Under the pieces are notes generated by a model. The model ran no database searches and was not told the DNA's origin. It was given only the letters and a program-made list of their open reading frames with translations. From Sporomusaceae bacterium UBA7701 (lineage in GTDB: Bacteria; Bacillota; Negativicutes; Sporomusales; UBA7701), in assembly GCA_002482545.1 (NCBI GenBank), contig DLGF01000016.1:62001-126000 (forward strand): DNA of 64,000 nt. The letters run 5' to 3'. This document shows, piece by piece, positions 32,974 to 40,572 of this stretch. The position numbers and the translations under genes are program-made. Within the stretch, counting starts at the first letter, position 1; the number at the start of each line of letters is the position of its first letter.

Positions 32974-33582
32974 ATGGTGTTTCCCAGTATTTACTATGCT
33001 TTTCTGGATCCTAAAAATATTTTCGTCCAAAATAATTTTAAATCTAGTAATGCAATTGCTTCGGGATCAGTCAATAACTTTCATGATCCAAACTTTATTA
33101 GTGCTTATCAAAATGGAGAAATTGTTTGGATCCCTGAACCGGAATATGGTTCCAAGTCATTCGGGGCTTTTATCGAATCTGCATTAAGGTATTTCTACGG
33201 ATCAGAACGCGATGCGGAATTGATTCGCTCGATGTATTATAAAAGTAATCCATCGAGATTCTCTGCTGTTTATGGTTTTGGTGACTACAATACCTGTGAG
33301 GTTGTAGCGCAAAAGTATAACTGGGATATAAACACTGTAAAAATGTTTCGTATTAATGAGCATCCACTTAATAGAATTACAAAGGCAAACATGGAAATCG
33401 TATCCTATCTTCGTGGTATTTATGCAGGACAAAATGGATCCCTTCTTACGGATGACAAAATAGTCAATGCATGGAAAGCTTACTGGGATGGGGCCGCATG
33501 GCCTGGTGCAGAAATTGGGGAAGCCCCGGGCGAGCCTATATGGGAATATCTTATTGATGGTGTCTTGTACTTAGCTGAGTAA
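32974..33582 (+). CDS. DUF2441-like protein (202 aa)
   Basis: 202 residues from ATG 32974. The middle SMYYKSNPSRFSAVYGFGDY and the end AWKAYWDGAAWPG...PIWEYLIDGVLYL resemble the pattern of DUF2441 proteins (PSR plus short strand, later YW-G...E-L-G), which have been linked to ADP-ribosyltransferase-like folds. That resemblance is by eye and weak. The gene lies alone between two terminators in the cargo half, the place where defence or toxin genes usually sit. Confidence 0.5.
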   Translation: MVFPSIYYAFLDPKNIFVQNNFKSSNAIASGSVNNFHDPNFISAYQNGEIVWIPEPEYGSKSFGAFIESALRYFYGSERDAELIRSMYYKSNPSRFSAVYGFGDYNTCEVVAQKYNWDINTVKMFRINEHPLNRITKANMEIVSYLRGIYAGQNGSLLTDDKIVNAWKAYWDGAAWPGAEIGEAPGEPIWEYLIDGVLYLAE

Positions 33583-33651
33583 CCGAATCCCCTGACATTG
33601 CGCTGGGGGCTTCGTCGTATAGTTCCCCCGCCATGTGCCGGGATTTTTATT

Positions 33652-33882
33652 TTAGGACTCAATGAACCATCGACCTTCGACACAAAAGAGGAAAAATACT
33701 TTGTTGCGGATTCGACAGGTATACCGCATGCCTAACCCACCACCTTTGAGGCTTGGTGCGTGACGCACGTCTGTCACGCGATCAATCTCATATTTCCGGC
33801 CATCGGTCCAGATTAAATGGAGCGGCCTTATGCGGCCGTTTACATCGTGTTCTGCTGTGACTGCAACAAAGGTTTTTCCCAT
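33652..33882 (-). CDS. Small element protein (76 aa) with two decayed relatives nearby
   Basis: 76 residues from ATG 33882 with GAGAGGAAA upstream. Core WTDGRKYEIDRVTDVRHAPS and CRIRNKVFFLFCVEGRWFIE form a compact beta-rich unit of unknown function. Broken copies of the same gene occur at about 38135-38248 (inside the element) and 41398-41566 (outside), so this is a recurrent gene of this element family. It reads against its neighbours. Confidence 0.7.
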   Translation of the reverse strand: MGKTFVAVTAEHDVNGRIRPLHLIWTDGRKYEIDRVTDVRHAPSLKGGGLGMRYTCRIRNKVFFLFCVEGRWFIES

Positions 33883-33996
33883 AATTTCCTCTCTTCCAAA
33901 TACAGAACGTATGTTTGGGCTAATTATAAGGGACCCTAGGAAGGAAATCAAGAGGCATGACGCAGGTAATATATGGCACGTAGATGATGCTATTAA

Positions 33997-34024
33997 CCCC
34001 GCCTATGGTCGGGGATTTTTTTTA
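33997..34024 (+). terminator. Rho-independent terminator
   Basis: CCCCG, loop CCTATGGT, CGGGG, then T8. Confidence 0.85.
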
Positions 34025-34072
34025 TACTAAGCAGCGACATCGATGTTATGCCGCTAGAATAGGAGGAAAGAC

Positions 34073-34348
34073 ATGAAACTGGGAATTATGGGATTGACCG
34101 TTCTTTGTATCATGTTGATGGCTTCTGTTGCTTTTGCTTCGCCTCCCCAGCAAGCGGATGATTCCACACTTCAGCCCCAGTCGATTCAGCAGCAAGCGGT
34201 AGACGAAGACTCAATCGCGGGAATGGACGACCCAGACCTTATCCCGCTGCAAAGGGGATGTTGTAGCTGGCATCAAGGCGTTTGCGGCTGCCGGAATGGC
34301 CGTACGGTTTGCTGTGATGGAACACTAAGCCCTTCGTGCGGATGTTGA
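34073..34348 (+). CDS. Secreted Cys-rich small protein (91 aa)
   Basis: 91 residues from ATG 34073 with AGGAGGAAAG upstream. A signal peptide (about 1-23, cleavage after VAFA) is followed by a Gln/Asp-rich linker and a C-terminal knot with CCSWHQGVCGC and CCDGTLSPSCGC: eight cysteines in 30 residues. Small exported proteins with this CCSWHgGVCGC end are recurrent in bacteria without assigned function. It may bind metal or form a disulfide-stabilised peptide outside the membrane. Confidence 0.75.
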   Translation: MKLGIMGLTVLCIMLMASVAFASPPQQADDSTLQPQSIQQQAVDEDSIAGMDDPDLIPLQRGCCSWHQGVCGCRNGRTVCCDGTLSPSCGC

Positions 34349-34652
34349 ATAATGAGATCGAAACTGGATTCCTAGCGGTTGCGGAAAAGACTTTGTTGCC
34401 TATCTGACATTCGGTCAACATATCGGCGCCAAGAATGATGTAAAGAATATTTTCCTCTTAAGAGGGCATATACTATAATGACGTGGCGTATTGGCCAAAC
34501 TACGGCTGCAAGGGACACACGCCACATATGAGAAGCCGAGAGTTTATAACTCCCGGCTTCTTGTTGTTTATGGTGAATATTAAATTACAGGAAATTGTCA
34601 GTTAATAGCGAAGTTTGACCCAACTAGCAATCATTTAAAAGGGGGAATCGCG
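34349..34652 (+). other. Intergenic region with palindrome and terminator
   Basis: Perfect palindrome CCTCTTAAGAGG (34454-34465) and a terminator-like hairpin GAAGCCG...CGGCTTC (34532-34560) with an extended inner stem. A possible -10 (TATAAT, about 34473) lies between them. No gene was found. Confidence 0.6.
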
Positions 34653-35921
34653 GTGGATGAAGTTTCTCAAGTGTCTCAACCTGTTCGATCTAAATCTATT
34701 ATCTATATAGCTGTAGCACTTATCAGCATTATTATTGCTGGCCTTGGATTCTATTTCTTATATTGGAGAAATACTCCGGAATATTCTTTGCAGGTCATAG
34801 CAAAAGCTATCAGGACGCATGATCTTGCAACATTTGAGAAATACGTTGATATGGATTCACTGATCTCTCGGGCAATTGATCAGACAATAGACGCTGTTAC
34901 GAATAATACCGAAGATCAGAATCCAAATATACAAAATATGTTCCGTGGTTTTGCACAGATGGTCAAGCCCATGCTCATCGCCAATGCGAAAGAAGAAATC
35001 AAGTCTTATATTGAAAAAGGCAATTTTGACAGTGGTCAAACCAAACCCCAAGATAAAACCCAGAAGATAGGACCAGATATCAACATTGGTGAAAAATATA
35101 TAAATCCAGGTGGAGATACTCCCCAGTTTAAGGGTATTGATTATACGAAAAAAGACGGCAAAATCGCTGTTGTCGGGCTAAAACTATATTATCCTAAATT
35201 TGAATCTGATGTTATCCTGGAAATTAAGATGCGGGAAAGAGATGGCTATTGGCAAGCAACAGAAATATCTAATTTAAAGGATTTTCTTACTAATATTGAA
35301 AAAGCTAAACATGCGTATTACAGTTCCCCGCCACATGAAGTAAAACCGCTTTCAGTATTAGATAGGGAATACAAAGATGAAATTTGTACACTAAAGTACC
35401 CGCAGGTTGAAGTTGCTGGAAATAAGGAAGCTCAAGATAAAATAAATGAGTTTATTCAGGATCAAATCAAGAAAAGAATACAACGGGGTAAAGAGATAGG
35501 GCAAGCGGAAAAACTTTATGAAAGCAGGCGTTTGCATTACTTTTTGAAATTGGATTATAAAATCTACCTTAATGATGGTAAGCTAATTAGCCTGATATTT
35601 AATGATTCTTCTTATACCGGAGGAGCGCACGGGTCGTACGTGAGAAATGGATTTACATTTGATGCGAAGACAGGGAATATACTAGAATGGGCTGATTTCT
35701 ATCCTCCTATGGATGAACACTTACGGACAGTAATTAATAATACTGTGCTTCAGCAGATTAAAGAGAAAAAAATTCCTATTTTTACCCCTTTTAGTGGAAT
35801 AGAGGTAGGAAAAGTTCCTACATTCTATGTAAATGAAAATCGAAAGCCTGTGATTATATTCCAACCTTACGAAATTGCGCCATTCTCTTCTGGAATTTTG
35901 GAATTTGAGTTGGAACTATGA
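34653..35921 (+). CDS. Membrane-anchored DUF3298 (RsiV/PdaC-type) protein
   Basis: 422 residues from GTG 34653 with GGGGGAAT upstream. One membrane helix (about 16-40), a linker domain (about 45-235) resembling DUF2939-like stalks (YSLQVIAKAIRTHDLATFEKYVD), then DUF4163 and DUF3298 domains (about 240-422) with SYTGGAHGSYVRNGFTFDA, WADFYPP and the closing FQPYEIAPFSSGILEFELE. In RsiV the same module binds lysozyme outside the cell; in PdaC it precedes a deacetylase. Here it stands alone, so binding of a cell-wall or host ligand is the best inference. Confidence 0.75.
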   Translation: MDEVSQVSQPVRSKSIIYIAVALISIIIAGLGFYFLYWRNTPEYSLQVIAKAIRTHDLATFEKYVDMDSLISRAIDQTIDAVTNNTEDQNPNIQNMFRGFAQMVKPMLIANAKEEIKSYIEKGNFDSGQTKPQDKTQKIGPDINIGEKYINPGGDTPQFKGIDYTKKDGKIAVVGLKLYYPKFESDVILEIKMRERDGYWQATEISNLKDFLTNIEKAKHAYYSSPPHEVKPLSVLDREYKDEICTLKYPQVEVAGNKEAQDKINEFIQDQIKKRIQRGKEIGQAEKLYESRRLHYFLKLDYKIYLNDGKLISLIFNDSSYTGGAHGSYVRNGFTFDAKTGNILEWADFYPPMDEHLRTVINNTVLQQIKEKKIPIFTPFSGIEVGKVPTFYVNENRKPVIIFQPYEIAPFSSGILEFELEL

Positions 35922-35941
35922 AAAACGTCCAAAGCAATAGA

Positions 35942-35973
35942 TAAAAAAGGCCGGGATTCCGGCTTTTTTTTGA
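35942..35973. terminator. Bidirectional terminator
   Basis: A6 GGCCGG, loop GATT, CCGGC T8 between convergent genes. Confidence 0.88.
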
Positions 35974-35986
35974 TTTTGTTGATAAA

Positions 35987-36193
35987 TTATTCTTTATCGG
36001 GAATGTATTCTAACAAGTCCCCAGGCTGACAGTCGAGAGCTGCACAGAGGCGATCAATTACCTCGAGAGAAACATAGTCATTTTTTGATAGTTTGGCTAT
36101 CGTTGCTTTAGATAAATCTGCTACTTGAATTAAGTCTTGTTTTTTTAGATCTTTATCTATCAATATTTTTAAGAGAGGTTTATAACTAATCAT
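35987..36193 (-). CDS. XRE/Cro-type repressor (68 aa)
   Basis: 68 residues from ATG 36193 with GGAGGG upstream. LIQVADLSKATIAKLSKNDYVSLEVIDRLCAALDCQPGDLLEY is a complete XRE helix-turn-helix domain of the short YozG kind. It is divergent from the HIRAN-domain gene, and both promoters face each other across 160 bases containing a palindrome, so it likely controls both genes. Confidence 0.85.
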   Translation of the reverse strand: MISYKPLLKILIDKDLKKQDLIQVADLSKATIAKLSKNDYVSLEVIDRLCAALDCQPGDLLEYIPDKE

Positions 36194-36212
36194 TTTTTGA
36201 ATCCCTCCTTTG

Positions 36213-36242
36213 TCTATATTATAAAAATAAAAGTCTGATATT
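36213..36242 (-). promoter_or_regulatory. Promoter of the XRE repressor gene
   Basis: On the complement TTGCAA, 17-base spacer, TATAAT (about 36218-36223), close to the repressor start. Confidence 0.7.
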
Positions 36243-36265
36243 GCAAACTTTTTGTTTATGAATGC

Positions 36266-36294
36266 TTGACGAATTATGCCTGCGATGGTATACT
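36266..36294 (+). promoter_or_regulatory. Promoter of the HIRAN-domain gene
   Basis: TTGACG (36266-36271), 17-base spacer, TATACT (36289-36294). Confidence 0.8.
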
Positions 36295-36311
36295 AAAAGT
36301 AAGTAAAGGCA

Positions 36312-36322
36312 GACTTAAAGTC
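36312..36322. promoter_or_regulatory. Palindromic operator candidate
   Basis: GACTTAAAGTC, a perfect palindrome about 18 bases past the -10 box; a half-site AAGTCTG lies at 36231-36237 near the opposing promoter. It is a candidate site for the XRE repressor. Confidence 0.5.
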
Positions 36323-36352
36323 AGCAATGAAAGATAAAGGAGAGTGCAAAAG

Positions 36353-36772
36353 ATGTTAAAATCCGCTGTGATGACACTGGGAAATTCGCTTTACAAGCAA
36401 GGGATGGATCGGAGTCAGGCACTTAAAAATGCTTGGCGGATGGTAAAACAGGGGCACTTCTATACTAAGATCGCAGGCGTGACTTACGGTACCAGGCAGG
36501 TGGCTCTCGGACGCCTTAAAAGGTATAATCTGGAAGAAGTAAAGGCATACTTAGTTCGAGAGCCTAATTGGGTTGACTCCAATGCGGTGGCAGTCATGAT
36601 CAGTGTCAATGGTAGCCGGCAGTATAAGCTCGGGTACCTGAGCAAAGAGACGGCTGCAGTATGGTACCGGCTAGTAGAAAGAAATTGCCTGGATGCAACA
36701 ATGGTAAAAGTTACTGGTGGTACCGATAAAAAAAAATATGGCGCCAATTTAGCGTTGTGCCTAGTGGCGTAA
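36353..36772 (+). CDS. HIRAN-like domain protein (139 aa)
   Basis: 139 residues from ATG 36353 with AAGGAGAG upstream. The N-terminal half is helical and basic (SQALKNAWRMVKQGHFYTK). The C-terminal half AYLVREPNWVDSNAVAVMIS...YKLGYLSKETAAVW follows the HIRAN pattern (REP-N--D-NAV-V, then lGYL), a DNA-end-binding fold. In mobile elements HIRAN proteins are thought to recognise stalled forks or DNA ends. It is under control of the divergent repressor. Confidence 0.7.
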   Translation: MLKSAVMTLGNSLYKQGMDRSQALKNAWRMVKQGHFYTKIAGVTYGTRQVALGRLKRYNLEEVKAYLVREPNWVDSNAVAVMISVNGSRQYKLGYLSKETAAVWYRLVERNCLDATMVKVTGGTDKKKYGANLALCLVA

Positions 36773-36792
36773 AGGGAGGAAAGGAAGGAGTT

Positions 36793-37212
36793 AATTTACG
36801 TTGACCACGAAGGCAGGATAACCGCGAGAGAACTTTATGATTTCCTAGAATTATCAAAAGAACATACGCTCGGTTTCAGATGGAGGTTGTTGCTATGCAG
36901 AAAGACGATTTGGATCAAGACAGCTTAAACACCATTATCGAAATAATCAAGTTAATATTCATTGATGAGGCGCAGCCAAAAGATCAATAGCCAAGATGAA
37001 GGCAAGGGTTATGAGGTTTTCCACACATTGATGCGGAAAACCCATAAGGTGGTCGACTGACTACCAATTACCGCCTCACAATCGACTTCGCCAAAAAGCT
37101 TTACATGGTATCTAAGTCTCCGAAAGGCGAGCAGACCTGTAATTACTTTATCGAAGTTGAAAAGCGGTATCAACAAAGCCAGTCGCTAACTTCATTTAGG
37201 GAGGCAGATTGA
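36793..37212 (+). pseudogene. Decayed AntA/AntB-type antirepressor
   Basis: An N-terminal fragment (YVDHEGRITARELYDFLEL, about 36796-36855) and a C-terminal fragment (NYRLTIDFAKKLYMVSKSPK and NYFIEVEKRYQQ, 37060-37212) are both typical of the AntA antirepressor domain. They are separated by about 200 bases with stops and frame changes. It was once a lysogeny-control gene that inactivated the repressor and is now broken. Confidence 0.7.
36895..36990 (+). CDS. Possible 31-aa peptide within the antirepressor remnant
   Basis: ATG 36895 follows TGGAGG (36880-36885) at workable spacing and encodes an acidic helical 31-mer (LDQDSLNTIIEIIKLIFIDE). It could be a new small gene or part of the decayed one. 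Confidence 0.35.
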   Translation: MQKDDLDQDSLNTIIEIIKLIFIDEAQPKDQ

Positions 37213-37368
37213 ATGGTAATAGAGAAAGGGGAATTAAGTCAGGATGTAATCAAAAATGTAATAACAATCCGAGCAACAACGAAAGAACTAGAAGATGCCG
37301 CATTCTTGTTATATATTAACTATTTAAGAATAAAAAAGGGAACCAGTAACAAGATGAAGGAGGCCTAA
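37213..37368 (+). CDS. Small hypothetical protein (51 aa)
   Basis: 51 residues from ATG 37213, overlapping nothing but starting right at the end of the antirepressor remnant, with AGGGAGG upstream. It is a helical, charged peptide (VITIRATTKELEDAAFLLYINYL). It ends 4 bases before the next start, so the two genes are coupled. Confidence 0.5.
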   Translation: MVIEKGELSQDVIKNVITIRATTKELEDAAFLLYINYLRIKKGTSNKMKEA

Positions 37369-37372
37369 ACGC

Positions 37373-37753
37373 ATGACTTTGAAAGAGATTATTGATCAGT
37401 TATTTTGGGGTTGGGCACAAACCTCTGATAGAAGAAGCAAAGAATATAGGCAGCTAAATAAAAATTACAACACCGCGTTGGAGAAAATTGAAAGAATACT
37501 TTCCCCAAAAAACCAGAAAGTATTTGATGAATTCACCGAAATAGAAGCAGAATTACAGTCGATTACTGAATCTGAGGCATACGAAAAGGGGTTTATGGAT
37601 GCTATGGCGATCTTTCAGAAAAATACGTATAAGATCAATGCATCGCAGTATGAACAAGTAGGTATGGCTTTTATAGATGAAGTAGCCGCTGCGTTAATGG
37701 CGAGATTAATTACTGACACACAGCAAGAGGAAGCCATAAAGCAGGCTGGTTAA
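37373..37753 (+). CDS. DUF6809-like helical protein (126 aa)
   Basis: 126 residues from ATG 37373 with AAGGAGGCC upstream. All-helical, with SKEYRQLNKNYNTALEKIERIL and ESEAYEKGFMDAMAIFQK, the latter resembling the F--GF-lG end of DUF6809 proteins common in phages. The last 25 codons recur beyond attR near 40,943-41,002 in a reading frame ending QEEAIKQAG, showing that a second copy of this gene was lost there. Confidence 0.6.
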   Translation: MTLKEIIDQLFWGWAQTSDRRSKEYRQLNKNYNTALEKIERILSPKNQKVFDEFTEIEAELQSITESEAYEKGFMDAMAIFQKNTYKINASQYEQVGMAFIDEVAAALMARLITDTQQEEAIKQAG

Positions 37754-37796
37754 TAGTCCTCACCCTTGGCTTGACAGCCGGGGGTTTTTCTTTGCT

Positions 37797-38048
37797 ACAG
37801 ACTATAACTCATATCTACCATTTTGCTGTCCGTGTCTTGAACTTTCTTTACCACTTTTCGCCATTCATCAGCCGTTAAATAGACTTGCCCAGAGTCAAGC
37901 ACATAAGCCGGCATACGAAAGTTAACCGCATTGCCAAAACTTAGCTACGGAAAGAACACCGGTATAGGCCGCGACAGATATGCGATCAAAGTCAGCTAGG
38001 GGGAGGGCTTGGTTGAGGAAGAAGGTTTTATCTACTGTTGCTTTCATA
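37797..38048 (-). pseudogene. Broken copy of the 81-aa gene at 41063-41308
   Basis: Reading leftward it begins MKATVDKTFFLNQALP then meets TAG and frame changes (around 37990-38005), before resuming with NAVNFRMPAYVLDSGQVYLT. The intact relative is outside the element. Confidence 0.75.
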
Positions 38049-38134
38049 ATTGATCATCCTTTCATTGCCTTTAATGATATTATAACTCTAAATTCAGGGG
38101 GAATAACTCGGGCTATTGTTTATTTCTAGATATT

Positions 38135-38248
38135 CGCCAGGCGCCAAGCCTTAAAGGTGCTTGGGTATCCGATATACCTGCCGGATCCGTGGAAAAGAGA
38201 TTTACCTGTTTTTGCGATGGGAGGAAAATGGTTTGTTGAGCAGGAAAA
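38135..38248 (+). pseudogene. Fragment of the 76-aa element gene
   Basis: RQAPSLKG, then after a deletion GIRYTCRIRGKEIYLF and, in another frame, GGKWFVEQ, all matching the protein at 33652-33882. The orientation is opposite to that of the intact copy. Confidence 0.7.
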
Positions 38249-38332
38249 TCAATCCATCAGTGGAATCAGTGGAATAGATAAGATATTAATAACCTCGTGG
38301 ATTGTTGATCTAATGGTGGAAGAGGTGATCTT

Positions 38333-40333
38333 ATGCCGAAGCGTATTCAAGTCTCCTTAGCTAGCGAGCATTTAAGTTTAATGAAAAAACACAGTCCATT
38401 AAATGCTTTAGTTGAACTGATTTGGAACGGCTTAGACGCCGACGCCACCCGAATTGATATCTCTATAACCGAAAGTCCTCTATTAGGGATAGATGAGGTT
38501 ACCGTCACCGACAATGGGCATGGCATTGATTTCGCAACCGTAGAAGAAAGTTTCGGGCGTTATGGCGGGTCCCAAAAAATCTTACAGCGACAGAGTCCTT
38601 CTGGTAGAATTGTTCATGGTCATAAAGGTTATGGACGTTATCGAGCTCTTTCCTTAGGTGCATTGGTAACATGGATTAGCCGTTATAGGGATGGAATAAT
38701 AACTAAAGAGTATGAAATTTCAACCGAATATTCTAATGCTGCCCAATTTGACATTTCTGATCCGGCTCCCGTAACGAACGCTCAAACCGGAGTCGCAGTT
38801 CGAATTAGAAGTATTCATGAGAGAGCATCAGCTATATTAGGTAACAGGGAATCCTTAAGGATTGAACTTACCAAGACATTTGCACCATATCTACTTATTT
38901 ATCCTAGTGTGGAAATCATCGTAAATGGAATTGCTCTCCAACCAAGAAAAATGATTGACCTGGACAAAATTATACGTTTTAATTTCCAGGCGGAAAAGCA
39001 GGAATACTCGGCTAATATGACTGTAGTTCGTTGGAAGCAACTTGATGCGAAAGAGTTATGGCTATGTTCCTCAGAAGGGGCACCGTATAAACTAATCGAT
39101 TTGCGAGTCAATATGTCACCCTTTGCGGTCTCGGCGTATATCAGTTCAGAATATATTGAGAAGGCACTTAGAGAATATACTCTTGATCTTGAGGAGCTTG
39201 ACCCTTCTATAGGAGCTCTTCTGGCAGAAGCTCGTGAACAATTAAGGGGATTATACCGAGAATGGGCGTCTAACAGGGCCGCTATTGCTGTTTCTCGTTT
39301 AAAAGCGGAAGGAGTATATCCTTACGTAGGTGAACCTAAGACTCGAATGGACGAAGCAGAAAGACAGGTTTTTGACATTTGCGTTCTTAAAATAAGTGAG
39401 GCAAAACCAGAAGTTTTTGAGGCAAAAGCACAATCCAAGAAACTGACATTGTCTCTTTTAAAAGAAGCTTTAAGAGATAACCCCAACGACTTAAGAAGAG
39501 TTCTCCAGGAAGTCTTAGATTTAAAAGACAGCGAATTACGCGATTTAATAGAAGTTCTCGAAAAAACTTCGCTACGAAACATGATTAGCACTGCAAAAAC
39601 GGTTGGCGATCGGCTAAAATTTCTTGCTGGGTTAGACCAATTAGTATATGATCCTGCTACTAATAAACATGTACTTGAGCGGAGTCAACTTCATAAAATC
39701 TTATTAAATGAGTTGTGGATATTGGGCGATCAATACCTCTACGGCGCAGATGATGTTAGATTATCGAATGTTTTGAAAGAATATGCCAAATATTTAGGAC
39801 GAGAGGAACTAGCAATTGATCTGAGTATTGAAGAGATACAAAGCATGAGCGATATTCCTGACATTTGCTTGTGGCATCAATATTCGTCCGGGACCCCAGG
39901 ACATGTTGAGAATCTCATAATCGAACTGAAGCGCCCAAGTGTAGATATTGGGCTAAAAGAGTTAAATCAGATTGCCGAATATTCTCGTGTTGTTTCAGAA
40001 AGTCCGCGCTTCCCAAAACAAAAGACCAAGTGGACATTTATCATTATTGGACGAAAAATTGAAGATGGAGTAAGGTTTGCTTTACACTCGGATGATGAAT
40101 TAAAAGATTGGTATATTAAAAAAGACGGAGTAAGGGTTATTGTTCGAGAGTGGGGAGAAGTTATACATGAAGCCAAATCGCGACTTAAGTTTTTAGAAGA
40201 TCAACTTATGAATTCGGCGACAAGTGAAGACGGTCTTAATTATTTACGAGCTAAATATAACGACCTTCTTCCAAAAGAATTGCGTGATGAAGTTGCTGCT
40301 ACCTCGCAATGCGAATCGCAAGGAAGTTTTTAA
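38333..40333 (+). CDS. GHKL ATPase with C-terminal nuclease-like domain (probable defence protein)
   Basis: 666 residues from ATG 38333 with AGAGGTG upstream. The N-terminal GHKL (Hsp90/MutL/MORC) ATPase is complete: N-box ELIWNGLDADA with E28 and N32, DNGHGID (D60-D66) and the G2 loop HGHKGYGRYRAL (about 95-106). A helical middle follows. Near the C-terminus, DIPDICLWH (Asp about 510) and LIIELKRPS (E-x-K about 531-533) form a PD-(D/E)xK-like site reminiscent of Shedu/DUF4263 nucleases. Such ATPase-nuclease fusions are typical of anti-phage systems. It is the last gene before attR, the usual cargo site. Confidence 0.75.
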   Translation: MPKRIQVSLASEHLSLMKKHSPLNALVELIWNGLDADATRIDISITESPLLGIDEVTVTDNGHGIDFATVEESFGRYGGSQKILQRQSPSGRIVHGHKGYGRYRALSLGALVTWISRYRDGIITKEYEISTEYSNAAQFDISDPAPVTNAQTGVAVRIRSIHERASAILGNRESLRIELTKTFAPYLLIYPSVEIIVNGIALQPRKMIDLDKIIRFNFQAEKQEYSANMTVVRWKQLDAKELWLCSSEGAPYKLIDLRVNMSPFAVSAYISSEYIEKALREYTLDLEELDPSIGALLAEAREQLRGLYREWASNRAAIAVSRLKAEGVYPYVGEPKTRMDEAERQVFDICVLKISEAKPEVFEAKAQSKKLTLSLLKEALRDNPNDLRRVLQEVLDLKDSELRDLIEVLEKTSLRNMISTAKTVGDRLKFLAGLDQLVYDPATNKHVLERSQLHKILLNELWILGDQYLYGADDVRLSNVLKEYAKYLGREELAIDLSIEEIQSMSDIPDICLWHQYSSGTPGHVENLIIELKRPSVDIGLKELNQIAEYSRVVSESPRFPKQKTKWTFIIIGRKIEDGVRFALHSDDELKDWYIKKDGVRVIVREWGEVIHEAKSRLKFLEDQLMNSATSEDGLNYLRAKYNDLLPKELRDEVAATSQCESQGSF

Positions 40334-40411
40334 ATGAAAAACTTAGTGACACTTCTGGTGACACCAGTTTTAAAAGTGTCACCAACTTTTGCAAGGTGGT
40401 ACCAATAAAAA
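40317..40411 (+). repeat. Element-end repeat, copy 1
   Basis: About 95 bases from GCAAGGAAGTTTTTAAATGA onward are nearly the same as 43009-43103. The repeat contains the GTGACAC/GTGTCAC hairpin with an inner CTGGTG/CACCAG stem and the GGTGACA words. It lies between the ATPase gene and attR. Confidence 0.8.
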
Positions 40412-40476
40412 ATGGGCGCAAACACAGCAAAAGCAAGGCTTGCTAATTAACATAAACGTTCGCAAATGGACTTTTT

Positions 40477-40525
40477 CGGACTTCTAATCCGTTGGTCGTA
40501 CGTTCGATTCGTACCAGGCGCGCCA
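40477..40525 (+). other. attR of the integrated element
   Basis: 49 bases identical to the 3' part of tRNA-Arg(TCT) at 19381-19429. There is no tRNA 5' half here, so it is a partial duplicate made by integration. The element between the repeats is 21,096 bases. Confidence 0.93.
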
Positions 40526-40538
40526 CCTTATGAACACT

Positions 40539-40572
40539 AGCTTCCGGGCTTTTCCCGGAGGCTGATTTTTTT
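40539..40572 (+). terminator. Original terminator of tRNA-Arg(TCT), displaced by the element
   Basis: AGCTTCCGGG (40539-40548), short loop, CCCGGAGGCT (40554-40563), then T7, 13 bases after attR. Confidence 0.8.

Larger units (their letters stand above)
37687..38248 (+). repeat. Duplicated block, copy A (inside element)
   Basis: About 560 bases closely matching 40943-41566: the end of the DUF6809-like gene, a CACCCTTGGC...GCCGGGGG hairpin, a minus-strand small gene, and part of the 76-aa gene family. Identity is high by eye (most mismatches scattered singly). Copy A is the more damaged one. Confidence 0.8.

Noticed and set aside
19354..40525. Interpretation as a complete, inducible prophage
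   Set aside because: Terminase, portal, capsid, tape-measure and lysis genes are not recognisable, and the antirepressor is broken.
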